From positions 310,001 through 374,000 of the forward strand of contig JBDWAL010000055.1 in NCBI GenBank assembly GCA_039978895.1: a stretch of 64,000 bases of DNA, given 5' to 3'. This DNA is from Aliishimia sp039978895. Its GTDB lineage: Bacteria; Pseudomonadota; Alphaproteobacteria; Rhodobacterales; Rhodobacteraceae. The notes beneath the pieces were generated by a model. The model had not been told where the DNA came from and did no database searches. It was given only the letters and a program-made list of their open reading frames with translations. Of this stretch, positions 1 through 7,873 are shown piece after piece. The stretch's first letter is position 1; the number at the start of each line of letters is the position of its first letter. The position numbers were made by a program, and so were the translations under genes.

Positions 1-185
1 ATCGACGGGCAAAGCAGTCCGACAGACGCGGCTTCTTGCCAGATGGATCGATCCATTTGACCTTGTTTGCGCCATTTGGCGAAGCGTGGTGACCACTCCG
101 TTGTGATGAAGTCAGCCGCGAGGTCTGAAATCATACGGTGTTCGTTGGTCATCCATGCAGATGAAGCTGTGGTCACGTCATGCAT
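1..185 (-). CDS. acyl-CoA dehydrogenase, N-terminal fragment (runs off window edge)
   Basis: Reading the minus strand from an ATG at 185 gives about 61 codons open to the window edge. Residues around 12-35 (MTNEHRMISDLAADFITTEW, then SPRFAKWRKQGQMDR) and a later WQEAASVGLLCP stretch match the helical N-terminal domain of acyl-CoA dehydrogenases, FAD enzymes that oxidise acyl-CoA to enoyl-CoA. An in-frame TGA lies 18 bases upstream of the ATG, so the start is local, and GAAAGGG sits at ribosome-binding distance. It lies 20 bp after the small gene ending at 206 and probably belongs to the operon headed by the DmdC-like gene. Family is fairly sure; substrate is unknown. Confidence 0.75.
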   Translation of the reverse strand, partial: MHDVTTASSAWMTNEHRMISDLAADFITTEWSPRFAKWRKQGQMDRSIWQEAASVGLLCPS

Positions 186-205
186 CGAAGGCCCTTTCGA
201 TCAAC

Positions 206-418
206 TTATCGCTTGCGATTCTCTAGGTCTGAGTTGAACAGCCGCAGCCGCGCAGTCAGGTTTTCTTCATTCATCACAGAGCTGAAATTCTCGAAAAGGA
301 AGGACAGCGCCTCTCCCTCGTCCAATCCGGCTTCGTCGGCAAATTTCTTTAACCGACGATAGCCATCCTCTGTCATGGCGACAGGGAACCTACGGGTGAG
401 GCGGAAACGTTTGGGCAT
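206..418 (-). CDS. small basic protein, possibly ribbon-helix-helix-like
   Basis: A 70-residue protein starting MPKRFRLTRRFPVAM. The chosen ATG at 418 has GGGAGGGAT about 8 bases upstream; a longer reading to 469 would run almost into the preceding gene. The N-terminus is strongly basic and is followed by two predicted helices (TEDGYRRLKKFADEAGL, then GEALSFLFENFSSVM). This resembles small ribbon-helix-helix proteins, but no family can be named with certainty. It sits between two acyl-CoA dehydrogenase genes on the same strand, 53 bp after the first and 20 bp before the second, so it is probably co-transcribed. A regulatory role is only inference. Confidence 0.55.
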   Translation of the reverse strand: MPKRFRLTRRFPVAMTEDGYRRLKKFADEAGLDEGEALSFLFENFSSVMNEENLTARLRLFNSDLENRKR

Positions 419-471
419 TGGCGCGATCCCTCCCAGAAGCGCTTGAGGTGGAGGGCAACTCCACCCCAATT

Positions 472-2253
472 TTAGAAGTTGGCGGCTTCTAAGGCCATCA
501 CTGTGTCCGCACCTGTTTGAATGCGGGACAAATGTAAGGCGGTGGCTGGAAGCTGTCGTGCCATATAATAGCGACCCGTGTGCAGTTTTGTCTCATAAAA
601 CGCCACGTCCGACGTGCCATCGGCAAGAGCCTGCTTCGCCGCTTTGCCCATCTTCGCCCACATCAAGCCAAGGCAAACTTGGCCGAACATGTGCATGAAG
701 TCATAAGACCCCGCCAAAGCATTGTTGGGATTGGCCATCCCGTTTTGCATGAAGTACATGCCCGCAGACTGCAAATCCTTGGATGCTGTTTTCAGCGGAT
801 CAAGGAAGTCCTTGTCGTATTCTGCGTCCTGACCTGCTTCGTCTTTGATAAAGGTTTTGACCAATTCAAAGAAGGCCATGACATGTTTTCCGCCGTCTTG
901 TGCAAGCTTGCGCCCAACTAGATCAAGAGCTTGCACGCCATTTGCCCCTTCATAGATCATCGCAATTCGGGAATCGCGCGTGAACTGAGACATGCCCCAT
1001 TCTTCGATGTAGCCATGTCCGCCATAGACTTGCTGGGCTTTGACCGTGTTGTCGTAACCCACATCTGTCAGGAAGCCTTTGATCACCGGTGTCAGTAGCG
1101 ACACAAGGCCGTCTGCGCTTTCGTCGTTGTTGCGGTGTGCCGCGTCGATCAGTGTTGATCCCCACAGAATGAACGCACGTGCACCTTCCGCAAAGGATTT
1201 CTGATCCATCAAAGAGCGACGAATGTCAGGGTGTACGATCAGTGGGTCGGCCGGCCCATCCGGGTTTTTCACACCTGTCACGTCACGTCCTTGCAGACGA
1301 TCTTTGGCATATTCGAGCGCGTTTTGGTACGCGGCATCGGATTGGGCAAGACCCTGCATTCCGACACCCAAGCGGGCTTCGTTCATCATCGTGAACATAG
1401 CGCGCATGCCTTTGTGTGCGTCGCCAATTAGGTAGCCTGTGGCCTCATCATAATTCATCACACAGGTCGAATTTCCGTGGATGCCCATTTTTTCTTCAAT
1501 ATTGCCGACAGCGACACCGTTGCGCGCGCCGAGGCTCCCATCTTCGTTTACGAGGAATTTGGGAACAATAAAGAGCGACACCCCTTTGATGCCTTCAGGG
1601 CCACCCACGATTTTACCAAGCACCAAGTGAATGATGTTCTCGGACATGTCGTGTTCACCGGCTGAGATGAAGATTTTCTGCCCAGAGATTTTATAGCTGC
1701 CGTCATCTTGTGATTCAGCTTTCGTCCGCATCAAACCCAGATCAGTGCCGCAATGTGGTTCGGTAAGGTTCATTGTGCCGGTCCAATCGCAGGCGACCAT
1801 CTTCGACAAATAGGTGTTTTTTTGCTCTTCAGATCCGTGTGCCAAAATGGCTGAGGCCGCGCCATGTGTGAGGCCTTGATACATTGTGAAGGCCATGTTG
1901 GCCGCAGAAAACATCTCACCGACGGCCGAACCGATCACGACGGGCATGTTCTGTCCGCCGTATTCTTCTGGCATATCAAGACCTGGCCAGCCGCCTTCTT
2001 TGACTTGTTCAAACGCAGCTTTGAAACCCGTTGGTGTCCGAACAACACCGTTTTCCAATGTGCAGCCTTCAACATCACCCACTGTGTTCAGGGGTTGCAG
2101 TACTTCTGAACTTATCTTGCCAGCTTCTTCAAGGATGGCTGATGTGAAATCTGCCTCAAGATCGGCATATCCAGGAATGTCGGACGCGGATACGTTCAAC
2201 ACATCATGTAGAACGAATTGCATGTCTTTGACGGGGGCGGTGTAGCTTGGCAT
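472..2253 (-). CDS. dmdC: acyl-CoA dehydrogenase, DmdC-like (3-methylmercaptopropionyl-CoA dehydrogenase type)
   Basis: A 593-residue FAD acyl-CoA dehydrogenase of the long subfamily with a C-terminal extension. Seen: flavin and substrate-binding motif MNLTEPHCGTDLGLMRTKAE (about 160-180), GQKIFISAGEHDMSENI, and the active-site loop MIYEGANGVQALDLVGRKL with the expected catalytic Glu near 434. Length and the opening MPSYTAPVKDMQFVLHDVL match the roseobacter family that includes DmdC, which oxidises 3-methylmercaptopropionyl-CoA in DMSP demethylation. These genomes usually carry several paralogues, some acting on other acyl-CoAs, so dmdC is a family assignment rather than proof of substrate. 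It follows a MerR gene by 41 bp on the same strand. Confidence 0.85.
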   Translation of the reverse strand: MPSYTAPVKDMQFVLHDVLNVSASDIPGYADLEADFTSAILEEAGKISSEVLQPLNTVGDVEGCTLENGVVRTPTGFKAAFEQVKEGGWPGLDMPEEYGGQNMPVVIGSAVGEMFSAANMAFTMYQGLTHGAASAILAHGSEEQKNTYLSKMVACDWTGTMNLTEPHCGTDLGLMRTKAESQDDGSYKISGQKIFISAGEHDMSENIIHLVLGKIVGGPEGIKGVSLFIVPKFLVNEDGSLGARNGVAVGNIEEKMGIHGNSTCVMNYDEATGYLIGDAHKGMRAMFTMMNEARLGVGMQGLAQSDAAYQNALEYAKDRLQGRDVTGVKNPDGPADPLIVHPDIRRSLMDQKSFAEGARAFILWGSTLIDAAHRNNDESADGLVSLLTPVIKGFLTDVGYDNTVKAQQVYGGHGYIEEWGMSQFTRDSRIAMIYEGANGVQALDLVGRKLAQDGGKHVMAFFELVKTFIKDEAGQDAEYDKDFLDPLKTASKDLQSAGMYFMQNGMANPNNALAGSYDFMHMFGQVCLGLMWAKMGKAAKQALADGTSDVAFYETKLHTGRYYMARQLPATALHLSRIQTGADTVMALEAANF

Positions 2254-2294
2254 TTGGGTATCTCCCTAGACGTTTGGGGTCGGATGTTGTTGTT

Positions 2295-2696
2295 CTATTC
2301 GGCAGCTTTGGACGCGATGTTCGTTGATCCGATGACTTTCTCAGCCCATTTTAGTTGTGCTTGCAGATCAACGATGGCTTCGCTTAATTCGTCACGTTGA
2401 CGTTCCATATCGGCAAGCCGTTCGCGGGCGATGTCATAGGTGCGCGCAATTTGAGTGTGTTGTTGATCACCCATGTCGTAGAGGTCCAGCAGTTGGCGGA
2501 TTTCCTCTAGGCTGAATCCAAAGCGTTTTCCGCGCAAAATGAGCTTGAGCCGCGCGCGGTCTCGCTTGGTGAATAATCGGTGAGTGCCTTCCCGGATCGG
2601 AAAAAGCAGCTCTTTGGACTCGTAAAAACGTAATGTGCGCGGCGTGACATCGAAGGCTTCGCACATTTCTCTGATCGTTAAGGTTTCCGTGGTCAT
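2295..2696 (-). CDS. MerR-family transcriptional regulator
   Basis: A 133-residue protein from the ATG at 2696; a longer reading to 2729 is possible but less family-like. The N-terminal winged helix reads TIREMCEAFDVTPRTLRFYE, followed by a dimerising coiled coil (about 80-125). No cysteine cluster is visible in the C-terminus, so it is not a metal sensor of the MerR/CueR type. It is close to the regulators that control branched-chain and fatty acid oxidation genes in proteobacteria (LiuR-like). It stands 41 bp before the DmdC-like gene in the same direction and is preceded by repeated GTTACGTC half-sites, so it probably controls itself and the downstream acyl-CoA dehydrogenases. Confidence 0.9.
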   Translation of the reverse strand: MTTETLTIREMCEAFDVTPRTLRFYESKELLFPIREGTHRLFTKRDRARLKLILRGKRFGFSLEEIRQLLDLYDMGDQQHTQIARTYDIARERLADMERQRDELSEAIVDLQAQLKWAEKVIGSTNIASKAAE

Positions 2697-2772
2697 TGTG
2701 TTCACTCTGGCATTTCTTGTCATAGTCATGAGATGGAATGGACAATAACATAATACAACGCTGCTTGACGTT

Positions 2773-2828
2773 GACGTAACTCCAACGTTACGTCACTTGA
2801 TAATTGACGTAACTTCCGTTCACGTAAC
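2773..2828. promoter_or_regulatory. cluster of MerR-type operator half-sites
   Basis: A perfect 8-bp inverted repeat, GACGTAAC-N6-GTTACGTC, occupies 2773-2794. Two further half-sites in the same orientation as its left arm follow at about 2806-2813 (GACGTAAC) and 2821-2828 (CACGTAAC). All lie 80-130 bp upstream of the MerR gene start at 2696, between the two MerR genes. Inverted repeats of this kind around a promoter are typical for MerR regulators; which of the two proteins binds is inferred. Confidence 0.6.
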
Positions 2829-2973
2829 CCTGCGGTCCGCGTAATTTAATGACTCATCGTTTAGTTGAACAACACGACTAAGGGCGATCCGAGGGCGTCA
2901 GATGCAAGCGGATTGGAAGCGCAATCCGACAGAGCGAAGCTGTGTCAGATGCGTTTTTTGGGTGCTGCAAACT

Positions 2974-3345
2974 TTAGGTGGCAAGTTCGACCGCAACTGA
3001 ATCGCGCAAACCTTGTAGCTCGTCAAAAGCTTCATCAAGTTGCGCTCGCTGTTCGGCAAGTTCTTTCAGCTGACCGTCGGCCATTTCGATCCAAGCGCGC
3101 ATCTGCGCCTCGGTTCCGTCATTCTCATAGATCAGCAGCCATTGCCGGATATCTTCCAGCTGAAAGCCAAATTTGCGACCCCTTAGGATCAGTTTCATGC
3201 GTGCAACTTCTCGGGCACCATAGAAACGGGCGCGGCCTTCGCGGTCAGGTTGAAGTAACTCTATATACTCGTAATAGCGCAACGTGCGTGGGGTGACCTC
3301 GAACTTTGCGCACATCTCTTTGAAAGACAGACGCGGCTCGGACAT
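2974..3345 (-). CDS. MerR-family transcriptional regulator (second copy)
   Basis: A 123-residue regulator. The ATG at 3345 is preceded by GGGAGAAA at good distance and gives the normal MerR opening; the longer reading to 3459 would overlap the divergent promoter. The winged helix reads SFKEMCAKFEVTPRTLRYYE and a coiled coil with a Gln/Glu-rich segment follows (about 75-115). It resembles the regulator ending at 2295, so the pair may be an old duplication. It is divergent from a thioesterase-thioesterase-MATE operon with a 125-bp shared intergenic region holding a perfect inverted repeat. No metal-binding Cys pattern is visible, so the effector is unlikely to be a soft metal. Confidence 0.9.
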   Translation of the reverse strand: MSEPRLSFKEMCAKFEVTPRTLRYYEYIELLQPDREGRARFYGAREVARMKLILRGRKFGFQLEDIRQWLLIYENDGTEAQMRAWIEMADGQLKELAEQRAQLDEAFDELQGLRDSVAVELAT

Positions 3346-3394
3346 TTTTGATTTCTCCCGGTCAATTGGGCAAATCGTATGCCGATGTTTGACC

Positions 3395-3419
3395 AAGCGC
3401 AACCACCGCTCTTGCGCTT
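3395..3419. promoter_or_regulatory. perfect inverted repeat in divergent promoter region
   Basis: AAGCGCAA (3395-3402) and TTGCGCTT (3412-3419) form a perfect 8-bp inverted repeat with a 9-base spacer, between the MerR start at 3345 and the thioesterase start at 3471. Position and symmetry fit an operator for the divergent MerR protein. The binding protein is inferred. Confidence 0.45.
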
Positions 3420-3470
3420 TGTAGATTTGGGCGCGATGAAGACGCTGCAACAGCTCCAAGAGGCCCGCCC

Positions 3471-3893
3471 ATGGTGGACAAATCTGTCTTCGCTAAACAA
3501 TTTATTCAGGCCATTCCTCATTCCCGAGCGCTTGGGATGATCCTAACCGAGGTTGGCGATGGGACTGCGACGATCACGATGCCTTACGCTGAGCACTTAA
3601 TTGGCGATCCACGCACCAAAGTCATCGCAGGCGGAGCTGTTTCTGCGTTGATGGACACATGCTGTGGCGCGGCCGTGATTTCACATCCTGAAAATCCGGG
3701 CGCTACGGCCACAATAGATTTGCGCATCGACTACATGCGGGCTGCCACGCCGGGTCAAGCGGTGACAACCACGGCAACGTGTTATCATGTGACGCGTTCG
3801 GTAGCTTTTGTGCGTGCCACAACGGTCGATGAGGACAGCAACAACCCCGTTGCTACGGCGACAGGGTCATTTACAGTGGAGCGTAAGCGATGA
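3471..3893 (+). CDS. PaaI-family hotdog thioesterase
   Basis: A 140-residue single hotdog-fold protein of the PaaI/YdiI type, which hydrolyses acyl- or aryl-CoA thioesters in the cytoplasm. Seen: the hotdog helix region with IAGGAVSALMDTCCGAAV (about 53-70), where the family places the catalytic acid, and the strand TATIDLRIDYMRAATPGQAV typical of PaaI enzymes. It starts 125 bp from the divergent MerR gene and overlaps the next thioesterase gene by 4 bases (ATGA). Substrate cannot be read; linkage to acyl-CoA dehydrogenases suggests acyl-CoA housekeeping or detoxification. Confidence 0.85.
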   Translation: MVDKSVFAKQFIQAIPHSRALGMILTEVGDGTATITMPYAEHLIGDPRTKVIAGGAVSALMDTCCGAAVISHPENPGATATIDLRIDYMRAATPGQAVTTTATCYHVTRSVAFVRATTVDEDSNNPVATATGSFTVERKR

Positions 3894-4396
3894 AACGCCC
3901 ACAACCAGAACCCGTCCAAGTTATCAAAAGACGTCGCGATGCGGCGCTGACCTCTTTGGTGACAGGGGTGCCTTATATTCAATTCATGGGCATACATTTT
4001 GATCGTCGCGGCGACGAGTTGACGGGCGTGATGGAGTATGACGACAAGCTTATCGGAAACCCGATGTTGCCTGCATTGCACGGTGGCGCGACAGCTGCAT
4101 TTTTGGAAGTCACGGCTATGATCACACTCAGCTGGTCTTACCTGTGGGAAGATATCGAGAGCGGTGATCTGACGGGACCGGACTTGCCACGGTTGCCCAA
4201 GACTATTGGGTTTACTGTGGATTACCTGCGATCTGGCTTGCCGCGAGATGCCTATGCAAGGGCGCGAGTTGTCCGCTCTGGGCGACGTTACGCGTCTGTG
4301 CATGTCGAAGGGTGGCAAGATAATCGCGAACGCTTGTTTGCTCAGGCCACGGGGCATTTTGTCATGCCTCAACGTGACCGCAAAGATGACGAATGA
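3890..4396 (+). CDS. PaaI-family hotdog thioesterase, second copy
   Basis: A 168-residue hotdog-fold protein. The central helix motif LHGGATAAFLEVTAMITLSW (about 63-82) and the strand TIGFTVDYLRSGLPRDAYAR are typical of the PaaI thioesterase superfamily. It has about 25 more residues than its upstream neighbour, mainly as an N-terminal extension and an insert after the central helix. It overlaps the preceding gene by 4 bases and the following MATE gene by 11 bases, so the three are translated together. The neighbouring pair may form a heteromer, but this is inference. Confidence 0.82.
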   Translation: MKRPQPEPVQVIKRRRDAALTSLVTGVPYIQFMGIHFDRRGDELTGVMEYDDKLIGNPMLPALHGGATAAFLEVTAMITLSWSYLWEDIESGDLTGPDLPRLPKTIGFTVDYLRSGLPRDAYARARVVRSGRRYASVHVEGWQDNRERLFAQATGHFVMPQRDRKDDE

Positions 4397-5714
4397 CGTC
4401 GCGCCGTTAACCCACAAACGGGTTTTACGGGTTGCCTTACCCATCGTTTTGTCGAGCGCGACTGTTCCGCTTTTGGGGGCTGTTGATCTGGGTGTTGTTG
4501 GGCAAACTGGCCAAGCGGTTCCTATCGCGGCGGTTGGCATCGGCTCGGTCGTTTTGACTACGATTTATTGGGTGTTTGGTTTTCTCAGGATGGGCACCAC
4601 AGGGCTTGTGGGGCAGGCGGAAGGCGAGGGTGATACCGCCGAAGTTTCGGCCTTTTTGACCCGTGCCTTGCTGATCGCAGTCGGGGCGGGATTGGCACTG
4701 ATCGCACTCCAATCGGTGTTGTTCGCGTTTGCTTTATCATTGTCACCTGCATCCAAAGAGGTTGAGAACCTCGCCACTGCTTATTTGGGCATTCGCATCT
4801 GGTCTGCACCTGCTGCAATTTCTGTGTATGCATTGACCGGGTGGCTTGTCGCTATGGAGCGTACAGGCAGAGTTCTGATCCTGCAGTTGGTGATGAATGG
4901 CACCAATATCGTGCTGGATATATGGTTCGTTTTGGGGCTTGGCTGGGGCGTGGAAGGCGTGGCCATTGCAACAGTAATTGCGGAAGTTGCTGGCGCTCTG
5001 GTTGGGGTTTACTTGTGCGCGCCCGCATTCCGCAATCCGGCATGGCGCGATTGGAAACGCATATCGGATCGCGCCAAATTGCTGCGCATGGCCTTGGTTA
5101 ACAGCGATATCCTCGTGCGATCTGCGGCCTTATTGGCGATCTTCACCTCTTTCACCTTTTTTAGCGCCCGATTTGGTGACGAAACTTTGGCCGCGAACCA
5201 AGTATTGATGCAATTCCTGACCTTGTCTGCTTTTGCTTTGGATGGCTTCGCACATGCGGCCGAGACGTTGGTGGCCCGCGCTGTGGGGCGAAAAGACGTT
5301 GCGCGGTTGCGCCGAGCCGCATGGTTGTGTGGGTTGTGGGGGGCAGTGTCTGCGTTTGTGTTGGTTGTTGCCTTTGCGCTTTTTGGGCGACAATTGATCG
5401 AACTGATGACAACCGCGCCTAACGTTCGTTTAGAAGCCGAGGCATATATGGTCTGGGTCGTGATTTCACCATTATTGGCCGTCTGGGCGTTTACACTGGA
5501 TGGCATTTTCATTGGTGCAACACGCGGGCCAGATTTGCGCAACATGATGTTGATTTCCATGGTGATCTATCTGGGCGCTGTTTGGATTTTGATGCCCAGT
5601 TTTGGAAATCACGGTCTTTGGTTGGCTCTTTTGATCTCACTTGTTGCACGGGGCGTGACGCTTGGATGGCGCTATCCAAAACTTGAAGCCAGCGTGGCCT
5701 CCCCCAAGGCCTGA
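4386..5714 (+). CDS. MATE-family efflux transporter (DinF-like)
   Basis: A 442-residue inner-membrane protein with about 12 hydrophobic segments in two halves, as expected for cation-coupled MATE exporters. The start MTNDVAPLTHKRVLRVALP at 4386 overlaps the thioesterase gene by 11 bases; longer readings only add out-of-family sequence. The first membrane helix, PIVLSSATVPLLGAVDLGVV, has the family pattern. It resembles the DinF/NorM-like branch and closes the operon with two thioesterases. The exported compound is unknown; coupling to CoA thioesterases suggests disposal of a free organic acid or amphiphile, which is inference. Confidence 0.9.
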   Translation: MTNDVAPLTHKRVLRVALPIVLSSATVPLLGAVDLGVVGQTGQAVPIAAVGIGSVVLTTIYWVFGFLRMGTTGLVGQAEGEGDTAEVSAFLTRALLIAVGAGLALIALQSVLFAFALSLSPASKEVENLATAYLGIRIWSAPAAISVYALTGWLVAMERTGRVLILQLVMNGTNIVLDIWFVLGLGWGVEGVAIATVIAEVAGALVGVYLCAPAFRNPAWRDWKRISDRAKLLRMALVNSDILVRSAALLAIFTSFTFFSARFGDETLAANQVLMQFLTLSAFALDGFAHAAETLVARAVGRKDVARLRRAAWLCGLWGAVSAFVLVVAFALFGRQLIELMTTAPNVRLEAEAYMVWVVISPLLAVWAFTLDGIFIGATRGPDLRNMMLISMVIYLGAVWILMPSFGNHGLWLALLISLVARGVTLGWRYPKLEASVASPKA

Positions 5715-5728
5715 TTGCAAAAGCAGGT

Positions 5729-6073
5729 TTAATCCAACAGCGACAAAACGACTTCCGGAGGGCGTCCAATGACAGCCTTGTCGCTGTGAAAAGCGATGGG
5801 CCGTTCGATAAGGATGGGCGTGTCGATCATTGCATCGCGCAATTGTGAATCGTCCTCTACCTCCGCAAGGTTTTGATCCGTGTAGGCTTTCTCACCGGTG
5901 CGGATCAAAGCACATGCCGGCAGGCCGAGCTTTAGTAGGACATGATCAAGCTCTTCACGGTTTGGTCGATCAACAAGGTAGCGGCGAACGGTCACTGGCG
6001 CACCTTTGTCTTCCAACAACTTCAGGGCTGCTCGGGACTTGGCGCAGCGTGGGTTGTGCCAAAGTGTAATCAT
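5729..6073 (-). CDS. arsC: ArsC-family arsenate reductase-like protein
   Basis: A 114-residue thioredoxin-fold protein. The N-terminal WHNPRCAKSRAALKLL carries the CxxS-type motif in which the Cys (about position 9) is the arsenate reductase nucleophile in the glutaredoxin-linked ArsC family; the downstream DTPILIERPI segment is the conserved family loop. Close homologues such as YfgD are not always proven arsenate reductases. It overlaps pyrD by 4 bases and is the last gene of a coupled minus-strand set. No arsB, arsH or arsR is adjacent, so a dedicated arsenic operon is not supported. Confidence 0.85.
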   Translation of the reverse strand: MITLWHNPRCAKSRAALKLLEDKGAPVTVRRYLVDRPNREELDHVLLKLGLPACALIRTGEKAYTDQNLAEVEDDSQLRDAMIDTPILIERPIAFHSDKAVIGRPPEVVLSLLD

Positions 6074-7110
6074 AGCCAGCGATCCTTTTCTGTACCAACG
6101 GCATCTTGAACCGATGCGAACCGATTTGCTTCCAGCAGTTCATCGAGACCGGCGGCAACGTCAGCGGCCAGCGAAATGCCACCATAAACGAGGGCGGTGT
6201 AAAGCTGGACAGCACTTGCGCCTGCGCGGATTTTGTCAAAGGCCTGTTGGGCCGTGGTGATGCCTCCGACGCCGATCAAGGGTATGTCGGACAGTGTACT
6301 AAGCTTAGCTAGGACGCGCGTTGATTTTCCGAACAATGGAGCCCCTGACAGACCGCCCTTTTCGTGTGCATGCGGACTGTTCAGCCCATCACGATCCAGT
6401 GTGGTGTTCGTCGCAATGATTGCCGCAACACCTGTTTGCGTCGCAATATCCGCAATTTCACTGAGGTCTGTATCTGAAAGATCAGGGGCGATTTTCAGAA
6501 AAACTGGACATTTGCCGCGAACCTGCATCACACCCGTGAGCAAGGCATACAGCGCGTCCGCGCCTTGCAGGTCGCGTAATTTTTCGGTGTTGGGCGAGGA
6601 GACGTTCACAGTCGCAAAGTCGAGGTGCACATGTGATGTTGCGAGTACTTGTGCAAAGTCCGCAGCGCGATCGTCACTGTCTTTATTCGCCCCCAAGTTT
6701 AGTCCGATGACCGCATCCTTGGGGCGTTTTGCAAGGCGGGCCGTGATGGCATCCATGCCCTGATTGTTAAAGCCAAACCGATTGATCGCTGCATGGTCTT
6801 CGGTCAATCGAAAAAGGCGGGGTTTGGGGTTTCCAGTTTGTGGACGCGGTGTTGCGGCACCGACTTCGATGAAACCAAATCCTGACCGCGATAATGGACC
6901 TAAAGCTTCGGCATTCTTGTCAAACCCGGCCGCAAGGCCAACTGGATTTGATAAAGGGATGCCTGCTATTTGTGTAGATAATCGTGATGATTTAACTGGC
7001 CCGGGCTTGGCTGTTAAGCCTCCGTTTAGGGCGCGCAATGCCAGACCGTGGGCGGTTTCTGGGTCGAGTGCGTGCAATGCGCGCAGACCGATCTTTTCGA
7101 CGAAATTCAT
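6070..7110 (-). CDS. pyrD: dihydroorotate dehydrogenase (quinone), class 2
   Basis: A 346-residue FMN enzyme that oxidises dihydroorotate to orotate with quinone in pyrimidine synthesis. Seen: the class 2 N-terminal membrane-associating helix (MNFVEKIGLRALHALDPETA), the FMN-site segments GLAAGFDKNAEAL and FGFIEVGAATPRPQ, the active-site Ser region ATVNVSSPNTEKLRDLQ, and phosphate-binding GVGGI near the C-terminus. Length is normal. It is overlapped by 4 bases at both ends: with the DUF1330 gene upstream and the ArsC-like gene downstream. Confidence 0.97.
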   Translation of the reverse strand: MNFVEKIGLRALHALDPETAHGLALRALNGGLTAKPGPVKSSRLSTQIAGIPLSNPVGLAAGFDKNAEALGPLSRSGFGFIEVGAATPRPQTGNPKPRLFRLTEDHAAINRFGFNNQGMDAITARLAKRPKDAVIGLNLGANKDSDDRAADFAQVLATSHVHLDFATVNVSSPNTEKLRDLQGADALYALLTGVMQVRGKCPVFLKIAPDLSDTDLSEIADIATQTGVAAIIATNTTLDRDGLNSPHAHEKGGLSGAPLFGKSTRVLAKLSTLSDIPLIGVGGITTAQQAFDKIRAGASAVQLYTALVYGGISLAADVAAGLDELLEANRFASVQDAVGTEKDRWL

Positions 7111-7538
7111 CCGAACTCTTTGGTTTCTGGTGTTGGCGCGCAGCGGATCAATCGAGACGTTAAAACTGCCGCTTGGCGGTGTATGACGGCCTTTTGATAA
7201 TCAGGATCGGAGATCATGGCGAGGAAGGCATGTGCGGTTGGGTAGCGGCCAATGAAAACTGCGTCCCATGTCTCATCTGAGGGGCCTATAAGGGTTGTTT
7301 GAAAAGCACCACTCCATAGAATGCTCCCGCCAACCTGTTTAAGAATTGCCCCAGTCTCTGCGCCGTAGTTCTTATAGGCTTGCGCACCGGTGAGGTCTTG
7401 TTCTGCCAAGGCATGACCTTCGGGATAGACAGCTTTTTCGCGAAATCGAACAAGATTGAGCATTTCAATTGGCGCGTCTCGATCTAACGCCTTGAAGGCG
7501 TCAAACTGCGCGCGACCCGGGTCTATATAATCGTCCAT
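7107..7538 (-). CDS. DUF1330-family protein
   Basis: A 143-residue protein, start MDDYIDPGRAQFDAFKALD at 7538, forming TAATG with the stop of the upstream DUF952 gene. Central motif EMLNLVRFREKAVYP and the later WDAVFIGRYPTAHAFLAMI with DPDYQKAVIHRQAA are characteristic of DUF1330, a dimeric alpha-beta barrel (ferredoxin-like) family of unknown activity. The upstream reading to 7667 lies inside the DUF952 gene and was not used. It overlaps pyrD by 4 bases, so it is co-translated with a pyrimidine enzyme, but no role in that pathway is known. Confidence 0.82.
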   Translation of the reverse strand: MDDYIDPGRAQFDAFKALDRDAPIEMLNLVRFREKAVYPEGHALAEQDLTGAQAYKNYGAETGAILKQVGGSILWSGAFQTTLIGPSDETWDAVFIGRYPTAHAFLAMISDPDYQKAVIHRQAAVLTSRLIRCAPTPETKEFG

Positions 7539-7873
7539 TATTCCATGCCCACTGGAAAGACGTGCGTGCCATTTTGGTATCCAATCGTATGTGCTGATAT
7601 GACGTCCGTCATGGTCAAGTCCCGGTAAAGATGTGGGAATTTGGCATTTCCGCGCGACACTTCCCATTTAAGTGCATCACCCAAGAGCGTTTCATCGACC
7701 AAGACTAGGATCAAACCTTGTGCCCCAGCAAAGTGCTTTGCCGCAGTTTCAGGTGCCTGAGCAGCGGTTGAAAAGTGGATATAACCGTCTGAAACGTCAA
7801 TCGGGGCACCAGACGAGGTGCCATTGGCTTGAAGGTCGGCCCATTCATCAGGGCGAAAAATTTTGTAGATCAT
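7538..7873 (-). CDS. DUF952-family protein
   Basis: A 111-residue protein opening MIYKIFRPDEWADLQANG, with DGYIHFSTAAQAPETAAKHF (about 29-48) and RDLTMTDV near the C-terminus: the standard layout of DUF952, a small fold of unknown activity often found alone in proteobacteria. It is the first gene of the minus-strand group DUF952 - DUF1330 - pyrD - arsC-like, in which every junction overlaps by 1-4 bases. In Rhodobacterales this protein is commonly next to pyrD. Confidence 0.85.
   Translation of the reverse strand: MIYKIFRPDEWADLQANGTSSGAPIDVSDGYIHFSTAAQAPETAAKHFAGAQGLILVLVDETLLGDALKWEVSRGNAKFPHLYRDLTMTDVISAHTIGYQNGTHVFPVGME

Noticed and set aside
3785..4540. 251-codon open frame on the minus strand
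   Set aside because: Antisense to two hotdog thioesterases and the MATE gene; no recognisable domain.
5009..5560. 183-codon open frame on the minus strand
   Set aside because: Antisense to the MATE exporter and rich in Ala, Arg and Asn as shadow frames often are.
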